DNA of 54,913 nt from Thermodesulfovibrionales bacterium (GCA_031082155.1 JAVHLL010000019.1:1-54913), one strand, 5' to 3'; counted from the stretch's first letter, positions 33,460-42,778 are shown. Numbers and translations are program-made. Notes: a model not told the origin generated them from the letters alone.

Positions 33460-34343
33460 TATGCCCGAAATGCAAAACAAAACTGAAAGTCGACGAAGGG
33501 AAGATATCTGCAGGAGGCTCCCGCTTTAAATGTCCCAAATGCAGCACCATATTGCTTGTAAAAAAACCTGCACCGGTAACGGAAAAGGTTTTCCATCATG
33601 AGAAGATCCTCATAGCACATTCGAACACTTCTGTCATAAACACCCTCACCGGTCTGCTGGAAAAACATGGCTATCAGACGATTATCGCCTCCGACGGCAT
33701 AGAGGCAATGGTGAAAGCAATCAGGGAACTCCCTTTTCTCGTGATCACCGAGGTAGGCCTTCCTAAAATATTCGGGTTTGAGGTCTGCAAGAGATTGAAA
33801 CTCAGACCGGAAACAAAGGGCATCAAATTTATCCTCGTGAGTTCTCCCTACGACGTAAACAGATATAAAAGATATCCGGAATCACTCTATGAAGCTGATG
33901 ATTTTATTGAAGAACACCGCATCCCCGAACTCCTTGTCGATTCCATCAATACCCTGAAGGGACGGGCACCGGAAAAGGAGGAAATAAAGAAAGCAGCAGA
34001 AAAGAAGAAAACAGCCCCTCAGGAATCTGTCGCGGAGAAACCGGCGCAAAAGCCTGAACCCCGTGTCACTCTGGCGGCACAACCACCAACACCAACGGCC
34101 GATGAAACCATTGAACGTGCGAGAAGGCTTGCGAGAACAATCGTCTCTGATATCTACCTCTATAATACTCCAAAAGCCGAGGCTGCGATCAGGAACAATC
34201 GGTTCCATACCGATTTCGCCGCAGAGCTGAAAGAAGGCCTGAAACTGTATGAAAACAGGATATCACCCGAAGTGCGCGCTCAGGGCGATTTCTTTCAGGA
34301 GACGATAAAGACCTTCATTGAGAACAAGAAGAAATCTCTCTAA
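33450..34343 (+). CDS. Zinc-ribbon / degenerate receiver protein
   Basis: 297 residues. Residues 1-35 form an MJ0042-type zinc ribbon: ICPKCKTKLKVDEGKI and RFKCPKCSTILLV with two CxxC pairs. Residues about 50-165 are a receiver domain (KILIAHSNTSVINTLTGLLE). The phospho-acceptor site reads VITEVGLPKI, with Glu where Asp is expected, and the acidic pair is replaced by HSN. Residues 175-230 are a K/P/A-rich linker, and the end is a helical region (TIERARRLARTIVSDIYLY). It probably acts as a constitutive or phosphorylation-independent scaffold. It starts with GTG after AAGGAGGA, coupled to the rhomboid gene. The combination resembles proteins in Geobacter-like and Nitrospirota genomes. Confidence 0.8.
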   Translation: MVVICPKCKTKLKVDEGKISAGGSRFKCPKCSTILLVKKPAPVTEKVFHHEKILIAHSNTSVINTLTGLLEKHGYQTIIASDGIEAMVKAIRELPFLVITEVGLPKIFGFEVCKRLKLRPETKGIKFILVSSPYDVNRYKRYPESLYEADDFIEEHRIPELLVDSINTLKGRAPEKEEIKKAAEKKKTAPQESVAEKPAQKPEPRVTLAAQPPTPTADETIERARRLARTIVSDIYLYNTPKAEAAIRNNRFHTDFAAELKEGLKLYENRISPEVRAQGDFFQETIKTFIENKKKSL

Positions 34344-34427
34344 ATGAAAAAATCAGAAAAACGCTAAAAATAGAAGATAATAGCGTATTTATCTTCAAAT
34401 TCTTCTTTTTTCGGCCTTTAGAACAGC

Positions 34428-34457
34428 TTGCCTTAATACCGCAATACCGATTATATT
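34428..34457 (+). promoter_or_regulatory. Promoter of groES-groEL
   Basis: TTGCCT at 34428-34433 and TATATT at 34452-34457 with an 18-base spacer. The -10 box runs into the left arm of the CIRCE operator. Confidence 0.7.
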
Positions 34458-34482
34458 AGCACTCACTGACTTCGAGTGCTAA
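34456..34482 (+). promoter_or_regulatory. CIRCE operator (HrcA binding site)
   Basis: TTAGCACTC and GAGTGCTAA flank a nine-base spacer, a perfect match to the CIRCE consensus. HrcA should bind here and block groESL transcription until heat shock. The hrcA gene is not in this window. Confidence 0.97.
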
Positions 34483-34525
34483 CAAAGTCAAAATCACATA
34501 ATTTTTAAGAAAGGAGCGAAGTGCC

Positions 34526-34813
34526 ATGAAATTCAAACCACTCAGGGACAGGATTTTCGTTAAGTTTTCATCAGAGGAGGAAAAAACCGCAGGAGGACTC
34601 TTTATTCCTGACAGTGCAAAGGAAAAACCCCAGAAGGGCACCGTAGTCGCAGTTGGCCCTGGCAAAGTCACCGATGATGGCAAGCGTCAGCCAATGGATG
34701 TAAAGGTCGGGGATACCGTTCTGTTCGAAAAATATTCCGGTTCCAAGATCAAGATTGATGACGAAGAATACCTCATCATCCGGGAAGAGGATATCCTGGG
34801 AATAGTTGAGTAG
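34526..34813 (+). CDS. groES: Co-chaperonin GroES
   Basis: 95 residues, the standard length. It caps the GroEL cavity. The N-terminal [12 protein letters not shown], the mobile-loop region [19 protein letters not shown] (about 20-38) and C-terminal [18 protein letters not shown] are typical. AAGGAGCG precedes the ATG. It is first in the CIRCE-controlled operon, with groEL 36 bases downstream. Confidence 0.98.
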   Translation: MKFKPLRDRIFVKFSSEEEKTAGGLFIPDSAKEKPQKGTVVAVGPGKVTDDGKRQPMDVKVGDTVLFEKYSGSKIKIDDEEYLIIREEDILGIVE

Positions 34814-34849
34814 AAAAATTTAAACCATACAATTAAGGAGGATGAAGGA

Positions 34850-36478
34850 ATGGCCAAGCAGTTACTATTTGATGATGCAGCAAGAAGCGCGATTCTCAAG
34901 GGCGTAGCCCTGCTTACCGATGCAGTGAAAGCGACACTCGGACCAAAAGGAAGGAATGCAATCCTTGACAAAAAATATGGTGCACCCACAATCACCAAGG
35001 ATGGTGTCACCGTTGCAAAGGAAATCGAGTTAAAAGACCCGTGGGAAAACATGGGAGCGCAACTCGTAAGAGAAGTGGCTTCCAAGACATCCGATACCGC
35101 AGGTGATGGGACAACAACAGCCACAGTTCTTGCCCATGCGATATACAGGGAAGGGATGAAGAACGTCACTGCAGGCGCCAACCCTATGGATATCAAGAGA
35201 GGCGTTGAAAAAGCAGTTGAGGCGGTTATCGAACAACTCCAGAAGCTCAGCAAACCTGTCCAGGACAAGAAAGAAATCGCCCAGGTTGGGACCATATCTG
35301 CAAACAATGATCCTTCCATCGGGGAGTTGATTGCAGAAGCGATGGATAAGGTCGGGAAAGACGGAGTTATTACCGTCGAGGAAGCAAAGAGCATGCAGAC
35401 AACACTTGATGTCGTCGAAGGCATGCAGTTCGACAGGGGATATATATCGCCTTATTTCATTACCGATCCGGAGAGAATGGTTTGTGTGCTCGACGACGTA
35501 TATATTCTGATCCACGAGAAGAAAGTTTCGAGCATGAAAGATCTTCTTCCCCTCCTCGAGCAGACTGCCAAGATGGGGAGACCCCTGTTAATCATTGCTG
35601 AAGAAGTCGAAGGCGAAGCTCTCGCGACACTCGTGGTGAACAAACTCCGCGGGACGATCCAAGTCTCCGCAGTCAAGGCCCCCGGCTTTGGGGAAAGACG
35701 CAAGGCGATGCTTGAAGATATTGCGGTACTCACAGGTGGCACCATGATCTCTGAAGACCTCGGCATCAAACTTGAAAATGTGAAGCTGACCGATCTCGGA
35801 AGGGCAAAGAAAGTCAATATAGACAAAGAGAATACCACCATCGTTGAAGGCGCAGGCGATTCGGCAAAGATTCAGGGCAGAGTGAAGCAGCTCAAGGCAC
35901 AGATTGATGAGACAACTTCCGATTACGACAGGGAAAAACTGCAGGAGAGACTCGCAAAACTCGTCGGCGGTGTCGCGGTCATCAATGTCGGAGCAGCTAC
36001 AGAAACAGAGATGAAAGAGAAAAAGGCCCGCGTAGAGGACGCCCTCAATGCAACAAGAGCTGCGGTGGAAGAAGGCATTATCCCCGGGGGTGGCATTGCG
36101 TTACTGAGATGCTTACCGGCACTTAAAGCTCTGAAACTCGATAACGACCAACAAATCGGCGTTGAGATCGTGAAAAGGGCGCTGGAAGAGCCGATCAGGC
36201 AGATCGTAAACAATGCCGGCATCGAAGGATCAGTGGTAGTCGAAAAGGTAAAACATTCAAAAGAGATAAACCAGGGCTTTGATGCAGACAAGGAAGAATA
36301 CGTGGATATGATAAAAGCAGGCATCATCGATCCTACAAAAGTAACCCGCTATGCACTTCAGAATGCAGCATCGGTTGCAGCACTGATGCTGACCACCTCG
36401 GTGATGATTACCGATATTCCTGAAGAAAAGCCTGAACCTGCAATGCCTCCGGGCGGCGGTATGGGCGGGATGTACTAG
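34850..36478 (+). CDS. groEL: Chaperonin GroEL
   Basis: 542 residues. It folds proteins inside a double-ring chamber with ATP. Conserved parts include [20 protein letters not shown] split over residues 30-50, the ATP-site [12 protein letters not shown] (about 86-97), [20 protein letters not shown] and [13 protein letters not shown]. The GGM-like tail ([10 protein letters not shown]) is present but short. AAGGAGGATG precedes the start. It ends with a strong terminator. Confidence 0.98.
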   Translation: MAKQLLFDDAARSAILKGVALLTDAVKATLGPKGRNAILDKKYGAPTITKDGVTVAKEIELKDPWENMGAQLVREVASKTSDTAGDGTTTATVLAHAIYREGMKNVTAGANPMDIKRGVEKAVEAVIEQLQKLSKPVQDKKEIAQVGTISANNDPSIGELIAEAMDKVGKDGVITVEEAKSMQTTLDVVEGMQFDRGYISPYFITDPERMVCVLDDVYILIHEKKVSSMKDLLPLLEQTAKMGRPLLIIAEEVEGEALATLVVNKLRGTIQVSAVKAPGFGERRKAMLEDIAVLTGGTMISEDLGIKLENVKLTDLGRAKKVNIDKENTTIVEGAGDSAKIQGRVKQLKAQIDETTSDYDREKLQERLAKLVGGVAVINVGAATETEMKEKKARVEDALNATRAAVEEGIIPGGGIALLRCLPALKALKLDNDQQIGVEIVKRALEEPIRQIVNNAGIEGSVVVEKVKHSKEINQGFDADKEEYVDMIKAGIIDPTKVTRYALQNAASVAALMLTTSVMITDIPEEKPEPAMPPGGGMGGMY

Positions 36479-36504
36479 AAAATATACGCGAAAAGCGTTC
36501 TGGA

Positions 36505-36537
36505 GGGAAGCAGGGCCGGGCCCTGCTTCCCTTTTTT
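36505..36537 (+). terminator. Rho-independent terminator after groEL
   Basis: GGGAAGCAGGGCC and GGCCCTGCTTCCC form a very stable GC-rich stem with a tight loop, followed by six T. Confidence 0.95.
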
Positions 36538-36569
36538 GTCCTTCTTTACATTCCTGACGGTATTCTGGC

Positions 36570-37634
36570 ATGCTAAAAATGATGAACAAGAAACCCCTTA
36601 TCATCACCGGCATCTCGATTTTTCTCCTCTGTCTTTATCTCATTTTCCAGCTCCTGCTTCCCCTCCCTTCCGGGGCGAAAAACATCGAAATCAAAATCCC
36701 GAAAGGCGCTACTTTCAGGCAGGTTGCCGACATCCTCTCCCGTGAGAACCTCCTCAGGAATAAGACTCTTTTCCTTGCGCTCGGCAGAATAACCGGGATC
36801 GACAGGAAAGTAAGGGCGGGGTATTACGCCCTTTATAAATCCATGAATACCCTTGACCTGTTCAGGGCGCTAAGAAAAGGCCAGATCATTGAGTATGAAA
36901 TAACGGTAATCGAGGGAGATTCACTCTGGGAGATTGCGGACAAACTCTCCGGCAAGGGGATAGTGAGTAGGGACGACTTTTTGAAACTCTCGAAAGACCC
37001 CAGGGTCCTCGCGATATATGAAATTGACTCTCCCTCCGTTGAAGGATATCTATTCCCTGATACCTATAAAATTCCGAAGGGGATGAGTCCTGAAGATGCG
37101 CTGGGGATGATGATCAGCAGGATGAGGGAAAAATTCTCCGATAAACTTGCTGACCGGGCCATTGAAATAGGGCTTACCGAGAACAAAGTATTGACCCTTG
37201 CATCGATCATCGAAAAAGAAGCTGCTACCGACCAGGAACGGGCACTGATATCTGCAGTGTACCATAACAGGCTCAAGAGAGGGATCCCCCTTCAGGCCGA
37301 TCCGACGGCGATTTACGGAGTGAAGAGTTCGAAAGAGAAGATAACCGCTGAAGACCTGAGGAAAAAGACACCCTATAACACCTATGTCATCAGAGGACTT
37401 CCTCCCGGGCCTATTGCCTCTCCAGGCATGAAATCCATAACCGCTGCACTCAATCCTGCATATGTACCGTATATATATTTTGTGTCCAATAACGACGGCA
37501 CACATCAATTCTCTGTTACCGCAAAGGAGCATCAGTCTGCGGTCGAGGCGTATCGCGAGAAGAAGCAGAAAGAAAAAGAAATGAGGGAGGAAGAGAACAG
37601 CACTGTGGAACAGGAAGGAGAAAAGAGCAAATAA
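36570..37634 (+). CDS. mltG: Endolytic murein transglycosylase MltG
   Basis: 354 residues. One N-terminal membrane helix (LIITGISIFLLCLYLIFQLLL, split near residue 20) anchors it in the inner membrane; the rest is periplasmic. A LysM-like subdomain (IKIPKGATFRQVADILSREN) precedes the YceG core, which has VEGYLFPDTYKIPKG (about 152-166) and LASIIEKEAATDQERALISAV (about 208) with the catalytic Glu. HNRLKRGIPLQADPTAIYG and GPIASPGMKSITAALNPA follow. It cleaves nascent glycan strands. The start could also be ATG 36579 or 36582; no ribosome site favours one clearly. The charged tail (EKKQKEKEMREEE) is unusual. ispG follows four bases later. Confidence 0.93.
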   Translation: MLKMMNKKPLIITGISIFLLCLYLIFQLLLPLPSGAKNIEIKIPKGATFRQVADILSRENLLRNKTLFLALGRITGIDRKVRAGYYALYKSMNTLDLFRALRKGQIIEYEITVIEGDSLWEIADKLSGKGIVSRDDFLKLSKDPRVLAIYEIDSPSVEGYLFPDTYKIPKGMSPEDALGMMISRMREKFSDKLADRAIEIGLTENKVLTLASIIEKEAATDQERALISAVYHNRLKRGIPLQADPTAIYGVKSSKEKITAEDLRKKTPYNTYVIRGLPPGPIASPGMKSITAALNPAYVPYIYFVSNNDGTHQFSVTAKEHQSAVEAYREKKQKEKEMREEENSTVEQEGEKSK

Positions 37635-37638
37635 CCCT

Positions 37639-38688
37639 ATGAAGCGCCGCAGGAAAACACGGATACTCTTCGTAGGAAACATTCCCGTTGGAGGCAGGAA
37701 TCCCATCGCCGTACAGTCGATGACAAAGACGGATACTGAAGACGTAATCGCGACGGTAGAACAGATCACTTCCCTCGAAGCATCCGGCTGCGATATCATC
37801 CGCCTGGCCGTTCCTGAGATACATGCCGCCCGGTCTCTCGGGAAGATAAAGAAAGCGATAAGAATTCCCATGATTGCAGACATCCACTTCGACTGGAGAC
37901 TCGCCCTTGAAGCCGTCAGGCAGGGTGTTGACGGATTGAGGATCAATCCCGGCAATATCGGTGCGCTCTGGAAAACAAAAGAGGTCGTCAAGGCTGCCTG
38001 CGACAAAGGCCTCCCGATACGGATCGGGGTAAATGCCGGTTCCCTTGAAAAAGACCTTCTGAGAAAATACGGGCATCCGTCTCCGGAAGCGTTGGTTGAG
38101 AGTGCAGTAAATCACATCGGGATACTGGAAAAGCTTAAGTTCACCGACATCAAGGTTTCGCTCAAGGCATCGGATGTGGGAAAGACAGTTGAAGCATACA
38201 GGTTGTTCTCAAAAAAATATGACTATCCCCTCCATATCGGGATTTCAGAAGCAGGCCCTCCTTCGCAGGGGATTATTAAAAGCTCTGTCGGCCTCGGCAT
38301 CCTCCTTTCGGAGGGGATCGGAGATACCATCAGGGTTTCACTCACTGCGGCGCCTGAAGAAGAAGTAAGGGTTGCGTATGCAATACTCGGCTCACTCGGG
38401 ATCAGGAAGAGAGGAGTGGACCTCATCTCCTGTCCGACATGCGGGAGATGCAGGATTAATCTCCGGGAACTCGTGGGGAAAGTCGAAAAAAAGACAAAAA
38501 AGATCGACAAGCCCATGACGATCGCTGTGATGGGCTGCGTTGTGAACGGCCCAGGAGAAGCGCGGGAGGCCGACTTCGGTATTGCCGGCGGAAAGGGCAG
38601 AGGGATTCTCTTCAGAAAGGGCAGAATAATTAAAAGGGTCAAAGAGAATGAACTCCTCGACGTACTCTTAAAAGAGATAGAAAAATAG
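37639..38688 (+). CDS. ispG: 4-hydroxy-3-methylbut-2-en-1-yl diphosphate synthase
   Basis: 349 residues, the bacterial two-domain form. It reduces methylerythritol cyclodiphosphate to HMBPP in the non-mevalonate isoprenoid pathway. The TIM barrel shows NPIAVQSMTKTDTEDV, MIADIHFDWRLAL and GLRINPGNIG. The C-terminal [4Fe-4S] ligands are in SCPTCGRCRINL and GCVVNGPGEAREADFGIAGG. It starts four bases after mltG with AAGGAG inside the end of that gene. The N-terminal residues KRRRKTR are basic and typical. Confidence 0.95.
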   Translation: MKRRRKTRILFVGNIPVGGRNPIAVQSMTKTDTEDVIATVEQITSLEASGCDIIRLAVPEIHAARSLGKIKKAIRIPMIADIHFDWRLALEAVRQGVDGLRINPGNIGALWKTKEVVKAACDKGLPIRIGVNAGSLEKDLLRKYGHPSPEALVESAVNHIGILEKLKFTDIKVSLKASDVGKTVEAYRLFSKKYDYPLHIGISEAGPPSQGIIKSSVGLGILLSEGIGDTIRVSLTAAPEEEVRVAYAILGSLGIRKRGVDLISCPTCGRCRINLRELVGKVEKKTKKIDKPMTIAVMGCVVNGPGEAREADFGIAGGKGRGILFRKGRIIKRVKENELLDVLLKEIEK

Positions 38689-38723
38689 GCACTGTTAGCC
38701 CTTTTTCATCGACTGACCTTACC

Positions 38724-38887
38724 TATAGTCCGTTTATAAATGCGAATTTTTTAACATTCATTGTCATTCCGGCTTGTCCGGAATCTTTCCGGTGGCTTCC
38801 AGAAAGGATTCCCGACTCCCGAAGGCTTTCGGGATTGCGGGGATGACAGTTTTTTAATTTTCTTGATAATTTATAAACAGACACTAA
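38724..38887 (+). repeat. MITE-like repeat, copy B
   Basis: The left end runs TATAGTCCGTTTATAAA and the right end TTTATAAACAGACACTAA, imperfect inverted copies of each other. The interior shares TGTCATTCCGGCTTGTCCGG and GATTCCCGACTCCCGAA with copy A. It occupies most of the gap between ispG and the DUF3617 gene. Confidence 0.8.
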
Positions 38888-38947
38888 CTATAGGGAGATA
38901 CGGTATTCATCCCGAAATTTATGAATTAAGCGAGTTGATAACCATTC

Positions 38948-39409
38948 CTACTTCGGACAAGGTCCAAGGTGCTTGCCGTTCATGGTCATCCTGGATGTCA
39001 TATCCTTCCCTCCGTCTTTTGTAGTAGTCTCAATCAGGCCATCGAAGGTGCTGCCTGCATAGGTAACCCTGCCTTTGGAAGTAGAGTCCCTGCATACAAC
39101 CGACCAACTGACGGTGTTGCCATCAACCTTCGTATCCTGCATGGTGCAGTCTGTCTGTTCCGTGCTTTTCGGCACATAATCTTGTTTGCTAAGACAGACG
39201 GTTGCAGTATGGGGCTTTGCCATGCCGGCCGGCATGCCCCGCATCTCAAAGGACGTAGTGATTTCCCACTGACCCTCCTCCATATTGAGAGTCCCCTGTG
39301 CGGGCTTTGCCACCGAGGTAGCGGGTTCCTCTTTCTTGCTGCATCCCGCCATCACCAGGGCGAATACGATCACTGCTATCGCCATGAAAAAACCTGAGAA
39401 ACGTTTCAT
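38948..39409 (-). CDS. DUF3617 family lipoprotein
   Basis: 153 residues. The signal peptide ends at the lipobox VMAGC (Cys near residue 23). The mature part starts with EGQWEITTSFEMRGMPAGM, the family's hallmark EGxWEITxxxEM. Four more cysteines (TVCLSKQ, TDCTMQD, SVVCRDS, GPCPK) may form disulfides. DUF3617 proteins are small periplasmic proteins of unknown function, and homologues are found in many Gram-negative bacteria. The gene stands alone, 96 bases downstream of cimA in the same direction. Confidence 0.8.
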   Translation of the reverse strand: MKRFSGFFMAIAVIVFALVMAGCSKKEEPATSVAKPAQGTLNMEEGQWEITTSFEMRGMPAGMAKPHTATVCLSKQDYVPKSTEQTDCTMQDTKVDGNTVSWSVVCRDSTSKGRVTYAGSTFDGLIETTTKDGGKDMTSRMTMNGKHLGPCPK

Positions 39410-39505
39410 CGCAGTCTCCTTTCCTGGGCGATTCTATCACCGCCAGTTCTTAATAAGTGCATCTCAATGAATCCAGGACGACAAAATTATCGCCGAAGAT
39501 ACAGG

Positions 39506-41074
39506 TTATCGGTTTTCTTTGAGCAGTTTATATTCAATGCTGTCAACGAGCGCCTGATACGAAGCCTCGATGATATTTTCTGATACGCCGACCGTACCCC
39601 ACCGTTTCTCTTCATCGCCTGATTCGACGAGGACCCTAACCCTCGCAGAAGTGCCCTTCCCTGCGGTAAGCACCCTCACCTTGTAATCGTGGAGTTTCAC
39701 TGTCTTGAGTTCGGGATAGAATTTATCAAGCGCCTTTCTCAGCGCGTGGTCAATTGCATTGACAGGTCCGTTGCCTGTCGCAGCAGTGTGTTCAATGCGT
39801 CCTCCCACCTTAACCATAATCGTTGCCTCGCTCATTGAATCGTCACCCTCTTTTCTCTTTTCAATAATGACTCTGAATCCAACAAGTTCAAAAAAGCGCT
39901 TGTGCATACCAAGCGCCTTCTTCATTAAAAGCTCGAACGATGCCTCTGCGGCTTCGAACTGAAACCCTTCGTTTTCAAGAGTTTTGAGCGTGGTGACGAT
40001 ATCCTGAACCTGGGGAGAATCCGCATCAAGACGAATCCCGAACTCTTCTGCCTTGCGGAGGATGTTGCTCTTCCCTGCAAGGTCAGATATCAATACCCTC
40101 TGGGAATTCCCCACAAGTTCGGGTTTTATATGTTCGTAGGTTTCCGGACTCTTCCGTATGGCGCTTACATGCATCCCGGCTTTATGGGCAAAAGCACTGT
40201 CGCCGACAAAAGGCTGCCGCTTGAAATGCCGCATGTTCGCCATTTCATTCACAAACCGGGATATGTCCCTCAGCCTTTTCAGATTTTCCGGGGCGATGCA
40301 GTCCATATTCATCTTTATCTGGAGATCAGAGAGAAGAGAACATAAATTTGCGTTCCCACAACGTTCACCCAGTCCGTTTATTGTTCCCTGCACATGCGAC
40401 GCGCCGCACTCAACCGCCACAAGAGAATTCGCAACTGCACAGTCAGAATCATTATGGGTATGAATACCAAGCGGGATGCGAATATCTTTTTTCAGGCCTG
40501 AGAAGACAGCGCGTATCTCGTGGGGGAGACCGCCGCCGTTTGTATCACAGAGCACAAGGCAGTCAGCCCCGGCATCCTGAGCTGCAAGCAGGCATTTTAC
40601 CGCATAGACAGGATTGTTCCTGAAACCATCGAAAAAATGTTCTGCATCAAAGAAAACTGTTCCTGCATGCTTTTTCAGGTAAGCAACTGAATTATGAATG
40701 ATATCGAGGTTTTCATTGTTCGAAATTTTCAGCGCCTCTTTCACATGGAAGTCCCAGGTCTTCCCGAATATTGTGATAACCTGCACTTTTGAATCAAGGA
40801 GCGCCTTCATCAGCAAATCTTCCTGAACCTTGTGCCTTGGTCTGTGAGTGCTCCCGAATGCAACAATACTTGAATTGTGCAGTTTTAATTTCCTGACTTT
40901 TTTAAAATATTCAATGTCCCGCGGGTTAGCGCCAGGCCATCCACCTTCAATATAATGAATACCGAGTTCATCGAGTTTCTCGGTAATCCTGAGCTTATCC
41001 TCAACAGAGAAAGAAATCTCCTCTGACTGGGCTCCGTCTCTCAGCGTCGTATCATAAATTTCTATCTTTCTCAT
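39506..41074 (-). CDS. cimA: (R)-citramalate synthase
   Basis: 522 residues. It condenses pyruvate with acetyl-CoA to (R)-citramalate, which leads to isoleucine without threonine. The catalytic DTTLRDGAQSEEISFS is at the N-terminus and FDAEHFFDGFRNNPVYA (about 141) marks the CimA type. IHTHNDSDCAVANSLVAVECGASHVQGTINGLGERCGNANL (about 203-243, quoted in parts as HTHNDSDCAVANS and GTINGLGERCGN) binds the metal. The C-terminal 130 residues form a LeuA-type regulatory domain for isoleucine feedback. An isopropylmalate or homocitrate synthase is less likely given the DAEHFFDG motif. It begins eight bases after lysC. Confidence 0.92.
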   Translation of the reverse strand: MRKIEIYDTTLRDGAQSEEISFSVEDKLRITEKLDELGIHYIEGGWPGANPRDIEYFKKVRKLKLHNSSIVAFGSTHRPRHKVQEDLLMKALLDSKVQVITIFGKTWDFHVKEALKISNNENLDIIHNSVAYLKKHAGTVFFDAEHFFDGFRNNPVYAVKCLLAAQDAGADCLVLCDTNGGGLPHEIRAVFSGLKKDIRIPLGIHTHNDSDCAVANSLVAVECGASHVQGTINGLGERCGNANLCSLLSDLQIKMNMDCIAPENLKRLRDISRFVNEMANMRHFKRQPFVGDSAFAHKAGMHVSAIRKSPETYEHIKPELVGNSQRVLISDLAGKSNILRKAEEFGIRLDADSPQVQDIVTTLKTLENEGFQFEAAEASFELLMKKALGMHKRFFELVGFRVIIEKRKEGDDSMSEATIMVKVGGRIEHTAATGNGPVNAIDHALRKALDKFYPELKTVKLHDYKVRVLTAGKGTSARVRVLVESGDEEKRWGTVGVSENIIEASYQALVDSIEYKLLKENR

Positions 41075-41082
41075 AAGGTTTG

Positions 41083-42345
41083 CTATTTGCTCCGTACAGC
41101 CTTTTTCTTCGTCTCCGTACTCCTTTTTTTGTCTTGCCCAAGTTCAAAGGCGTCATGGAGAATCCTCACGGTCAGTTCGGTGTATTTTGAATCGATAATA
41201 CAGGAGACTTTTATTTCCGAAGTGCTTATCATCAGAATATTGATATTATGTTTCGCCATTGCCCCGAACATCTTTGAAGCGACACCGGAATGTGTCCTCA
41301 TGCCGACACCAACAATCGAGACTTTTGCGATATCCTCCCGGAGGAGAATATCCTTTGAGCCAAGCTCGGCAGCGATACCCTTCGTAATCTCCAGCGCTCT
41401 CCTGCTGTCCGTCTTCGGGACAGTAAACGATATATCTGTTCCCTTCCCATCACTGCTGACATTCTGCACAATCATATCAACAATGATATTCGCGCCTGCA
41501 ACCGCACTGAAAAGTTTTGCAGCGATTCCCGGCATATCACGGACTGCGACAACTGTTATTTTCGCCTGATTCTTGTCATAGGCAACGCCCGAGACAACAA
41601 CCTTTTCCATATCCTTATCCTCCTTCACAACAAGTGTACCGGGATTATTGTTGAAACTCGATCTGACGACTACCGGGACTCCATATTTCTTCGCAAATTC
41701 GACTGATCGTGCCTGGAGCACTTTTGCACCGAGGCTTGCAAGTTCAAGCATTTCCTCATAGGATATTTTGTCGAGCTTTTTCGCTTCAGGGACTACATTC
41801 GGGTCAGTCGTATAGACACCGTCGACATCAGTATAGATTTCACAAAGGTCGGCTTTCAGCGCGGCAGCAATTGCGACAGCGCTCAGGTCCGAACCTCCTC
41901 TTCCGAGGGTGGTGACTTCCGAGGTTTCGGTTACACCCTGGAACCCTGCAATGACCGGGACGATACCCTTTTCCAGTGCTGCTTTCACCTGTTCACCGGT
42001 TATCCGTTCAATCTTCGCCCTGGTATGTGCCTCATCGGTAATGATCCCAACCTGCCGGCCGGTGAATGACATGGACAGGAAGCCGAGTTCGCGTATTGCA
42101 ATCGCGGTGAGTGCAGTGCTGATCCGCTCCCCAGATGAAAGCAGGAGGTCCATTTCCCGTCCTTCCGGACTTGGCGAAATCTGATTTGCAAGGGCAATGA
42201 GTTTATCCGTTTCGCCCGACATTGCGGAAACGATTACCACTACATCGTCCCCCTTTTTTCTTGCTTCAGCAACCCGTTCCGCAACAGCCTGTATCCTCTC
42301 GACAGTCCCGACAGACGTTCCACCGTATTTCTGTACAATCAGCAT
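41083..42345 (-). CDS. lysC: Aspartate kinase
   Basis: 420 residues. It phosphorylates aspartate, the first step to lysine, threonine and methionine. The N-terminal kinase domain shows [34 protein letters not shown], and [18 protein letters not shown]. The two C-terminal ACT domains ([37 protein letters not shown]) bind the feedback inhibitor. The tail is unusually basic ([15 protein letters not shown]). No lysine riboswitch is seen upstream, only the small basic gene 31 bases away. cimA follows, linking aspartate-family and isoleucine synthesis. Confidence 0.96.
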   Translation of the reverse strand: MLIVQKYGGTSVGTVERIQAVAERVAEARKKGDDVVVIVSAMSGETDKLIALANQISPSPEGREMDLLLSSGERISTALTAIAIRELGFLSMSFTGRQVGIITDEAHTRAKIERITGEQVKAALEKGIVPVIAGFQGVTETSEVTTLGRGGSDLSAVAIAAALKADLCEIYTDVDGVYTTDPNVVPEAKKLDKISYEEMLELASLGAKVLQARSVEFAKKYGVPVVVRSSFNNNPGTLVVKEDKDMEKVVVSGVAYDKNQAKITVVAVRDMPGIAAKLFSAVAGANIIVDMIVQNVSSDGKGTDISFTVPKTDSRRALEITKGIAAELGSKDILLREDIAKVSIVGVGMRTHSGVASKMFGAMAKHNINILMISTSEIKVSCIIDSKYTELTVRILHDAFELGQDKKRSTETKKKAVRSK

Positions 42346-42376
42346 TCTTTATGGGTCTCCTCTTTTATCCAGGACA

Positions 42377-42625
42377 CTATTTTTTCTTTGTCATCTGTTC
42401 ACTGCAGCAGAGGATATCACATGTCTCGACACACCCGCAGACTTCATCAACAGATATAATAAGGCCGCAGACTTCACAGGAGAATTTGGTGCCTTTCTTT
42501 ATTCCCTGTTTCTTTTTCGCCAATGGTTTCACCGGCTTTTTCGTTGCAGGTTTCTTCGCTGCAGGTTTCTTCGTTTTGCTTACCGCTTTCTTTTTCGTGT
42601 TACTTGCCGTTTTTTTTATCGCCAT
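42377..42625 (-). CDS. Basic H1-like tail fused to a desulforedoxin-like metal site
   Basis: 82 residues. Residues 1-45 are a lysine/alanine/proline-rich tail (KKPAAKKPATKKPVKPLAKK) resembling histone H1-like bacterial proteins. Residues 48-82 hold seven cysteines: FSCEVCGLIISVDEVCGC, then DILCCSEQM. CxxCG with a downstream CC is the arrangement of desulforedoxin and of the N-terminal domain of desulfoferrodoxin, which bind one iron; the extra cysteines between (CGC, TC) are not usual. ATG 42625 follows AAGGAGA. It may bind DNA and a metal, but neither is shown. It is 31 bases upstream of lysC, on the same strand. Confidence 0.6.
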   Translation of the reverse strand: MAIKKTASNTKKKAVSKTKKPAAKKPATKKPVKPLAKKKQGIKKGTKFSCEVCGLIISVDEVCGCVETCDILCCSEQMTKKK

Positions 42626-42722
42626 GACAGTCATCTCCTTAATTTTTATACCTTCCAATCTGGATAGATGTGGAATTAGTTACATTATATCAGAAATCAC
42701 CTCTGTCCAAATACATTGCATA

Positions 42723-42755
42723 CTAGGCGGGAAAGTCCGGGACTCTCCCGCTTAG
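42723..42755. repeat. 33-bp near-perfect palindrome between divergent genes
   Basis: The 16-base arms at 42723-42738 (CTAGGCGGGAAAGTCC) and 42740-42755 (GGACTCTCCCGCTTAG) are complementary at 14 of 16 positions around a central G. It stands between the minus-strand gene at 42625 and the plus-strand gene at 42779, and 8 bases before a TAGAAT -10 candidate (42763-42768). It could be an operator. Confidence 0.65.
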
Positions 42756-42778
42756 TGTATGGTAGAATAGAGCAGAAA

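Noticed and set aside
34687-35424. A 245-codon frame opposite groEL
   Set aside because: Long antisense frames are common over groEL; no motif.
37050-38006. A 318-codon frame opposite mltG and ispG
   Set aside because: It spans the boundary of two certain genes on the other strand and has no family match.
42200-42700. Lysine riboswitch upstream of lysC
   Set aside because: The space before lysC is 31 bases after another gene, and no conserved aptamer segments are seen further up.
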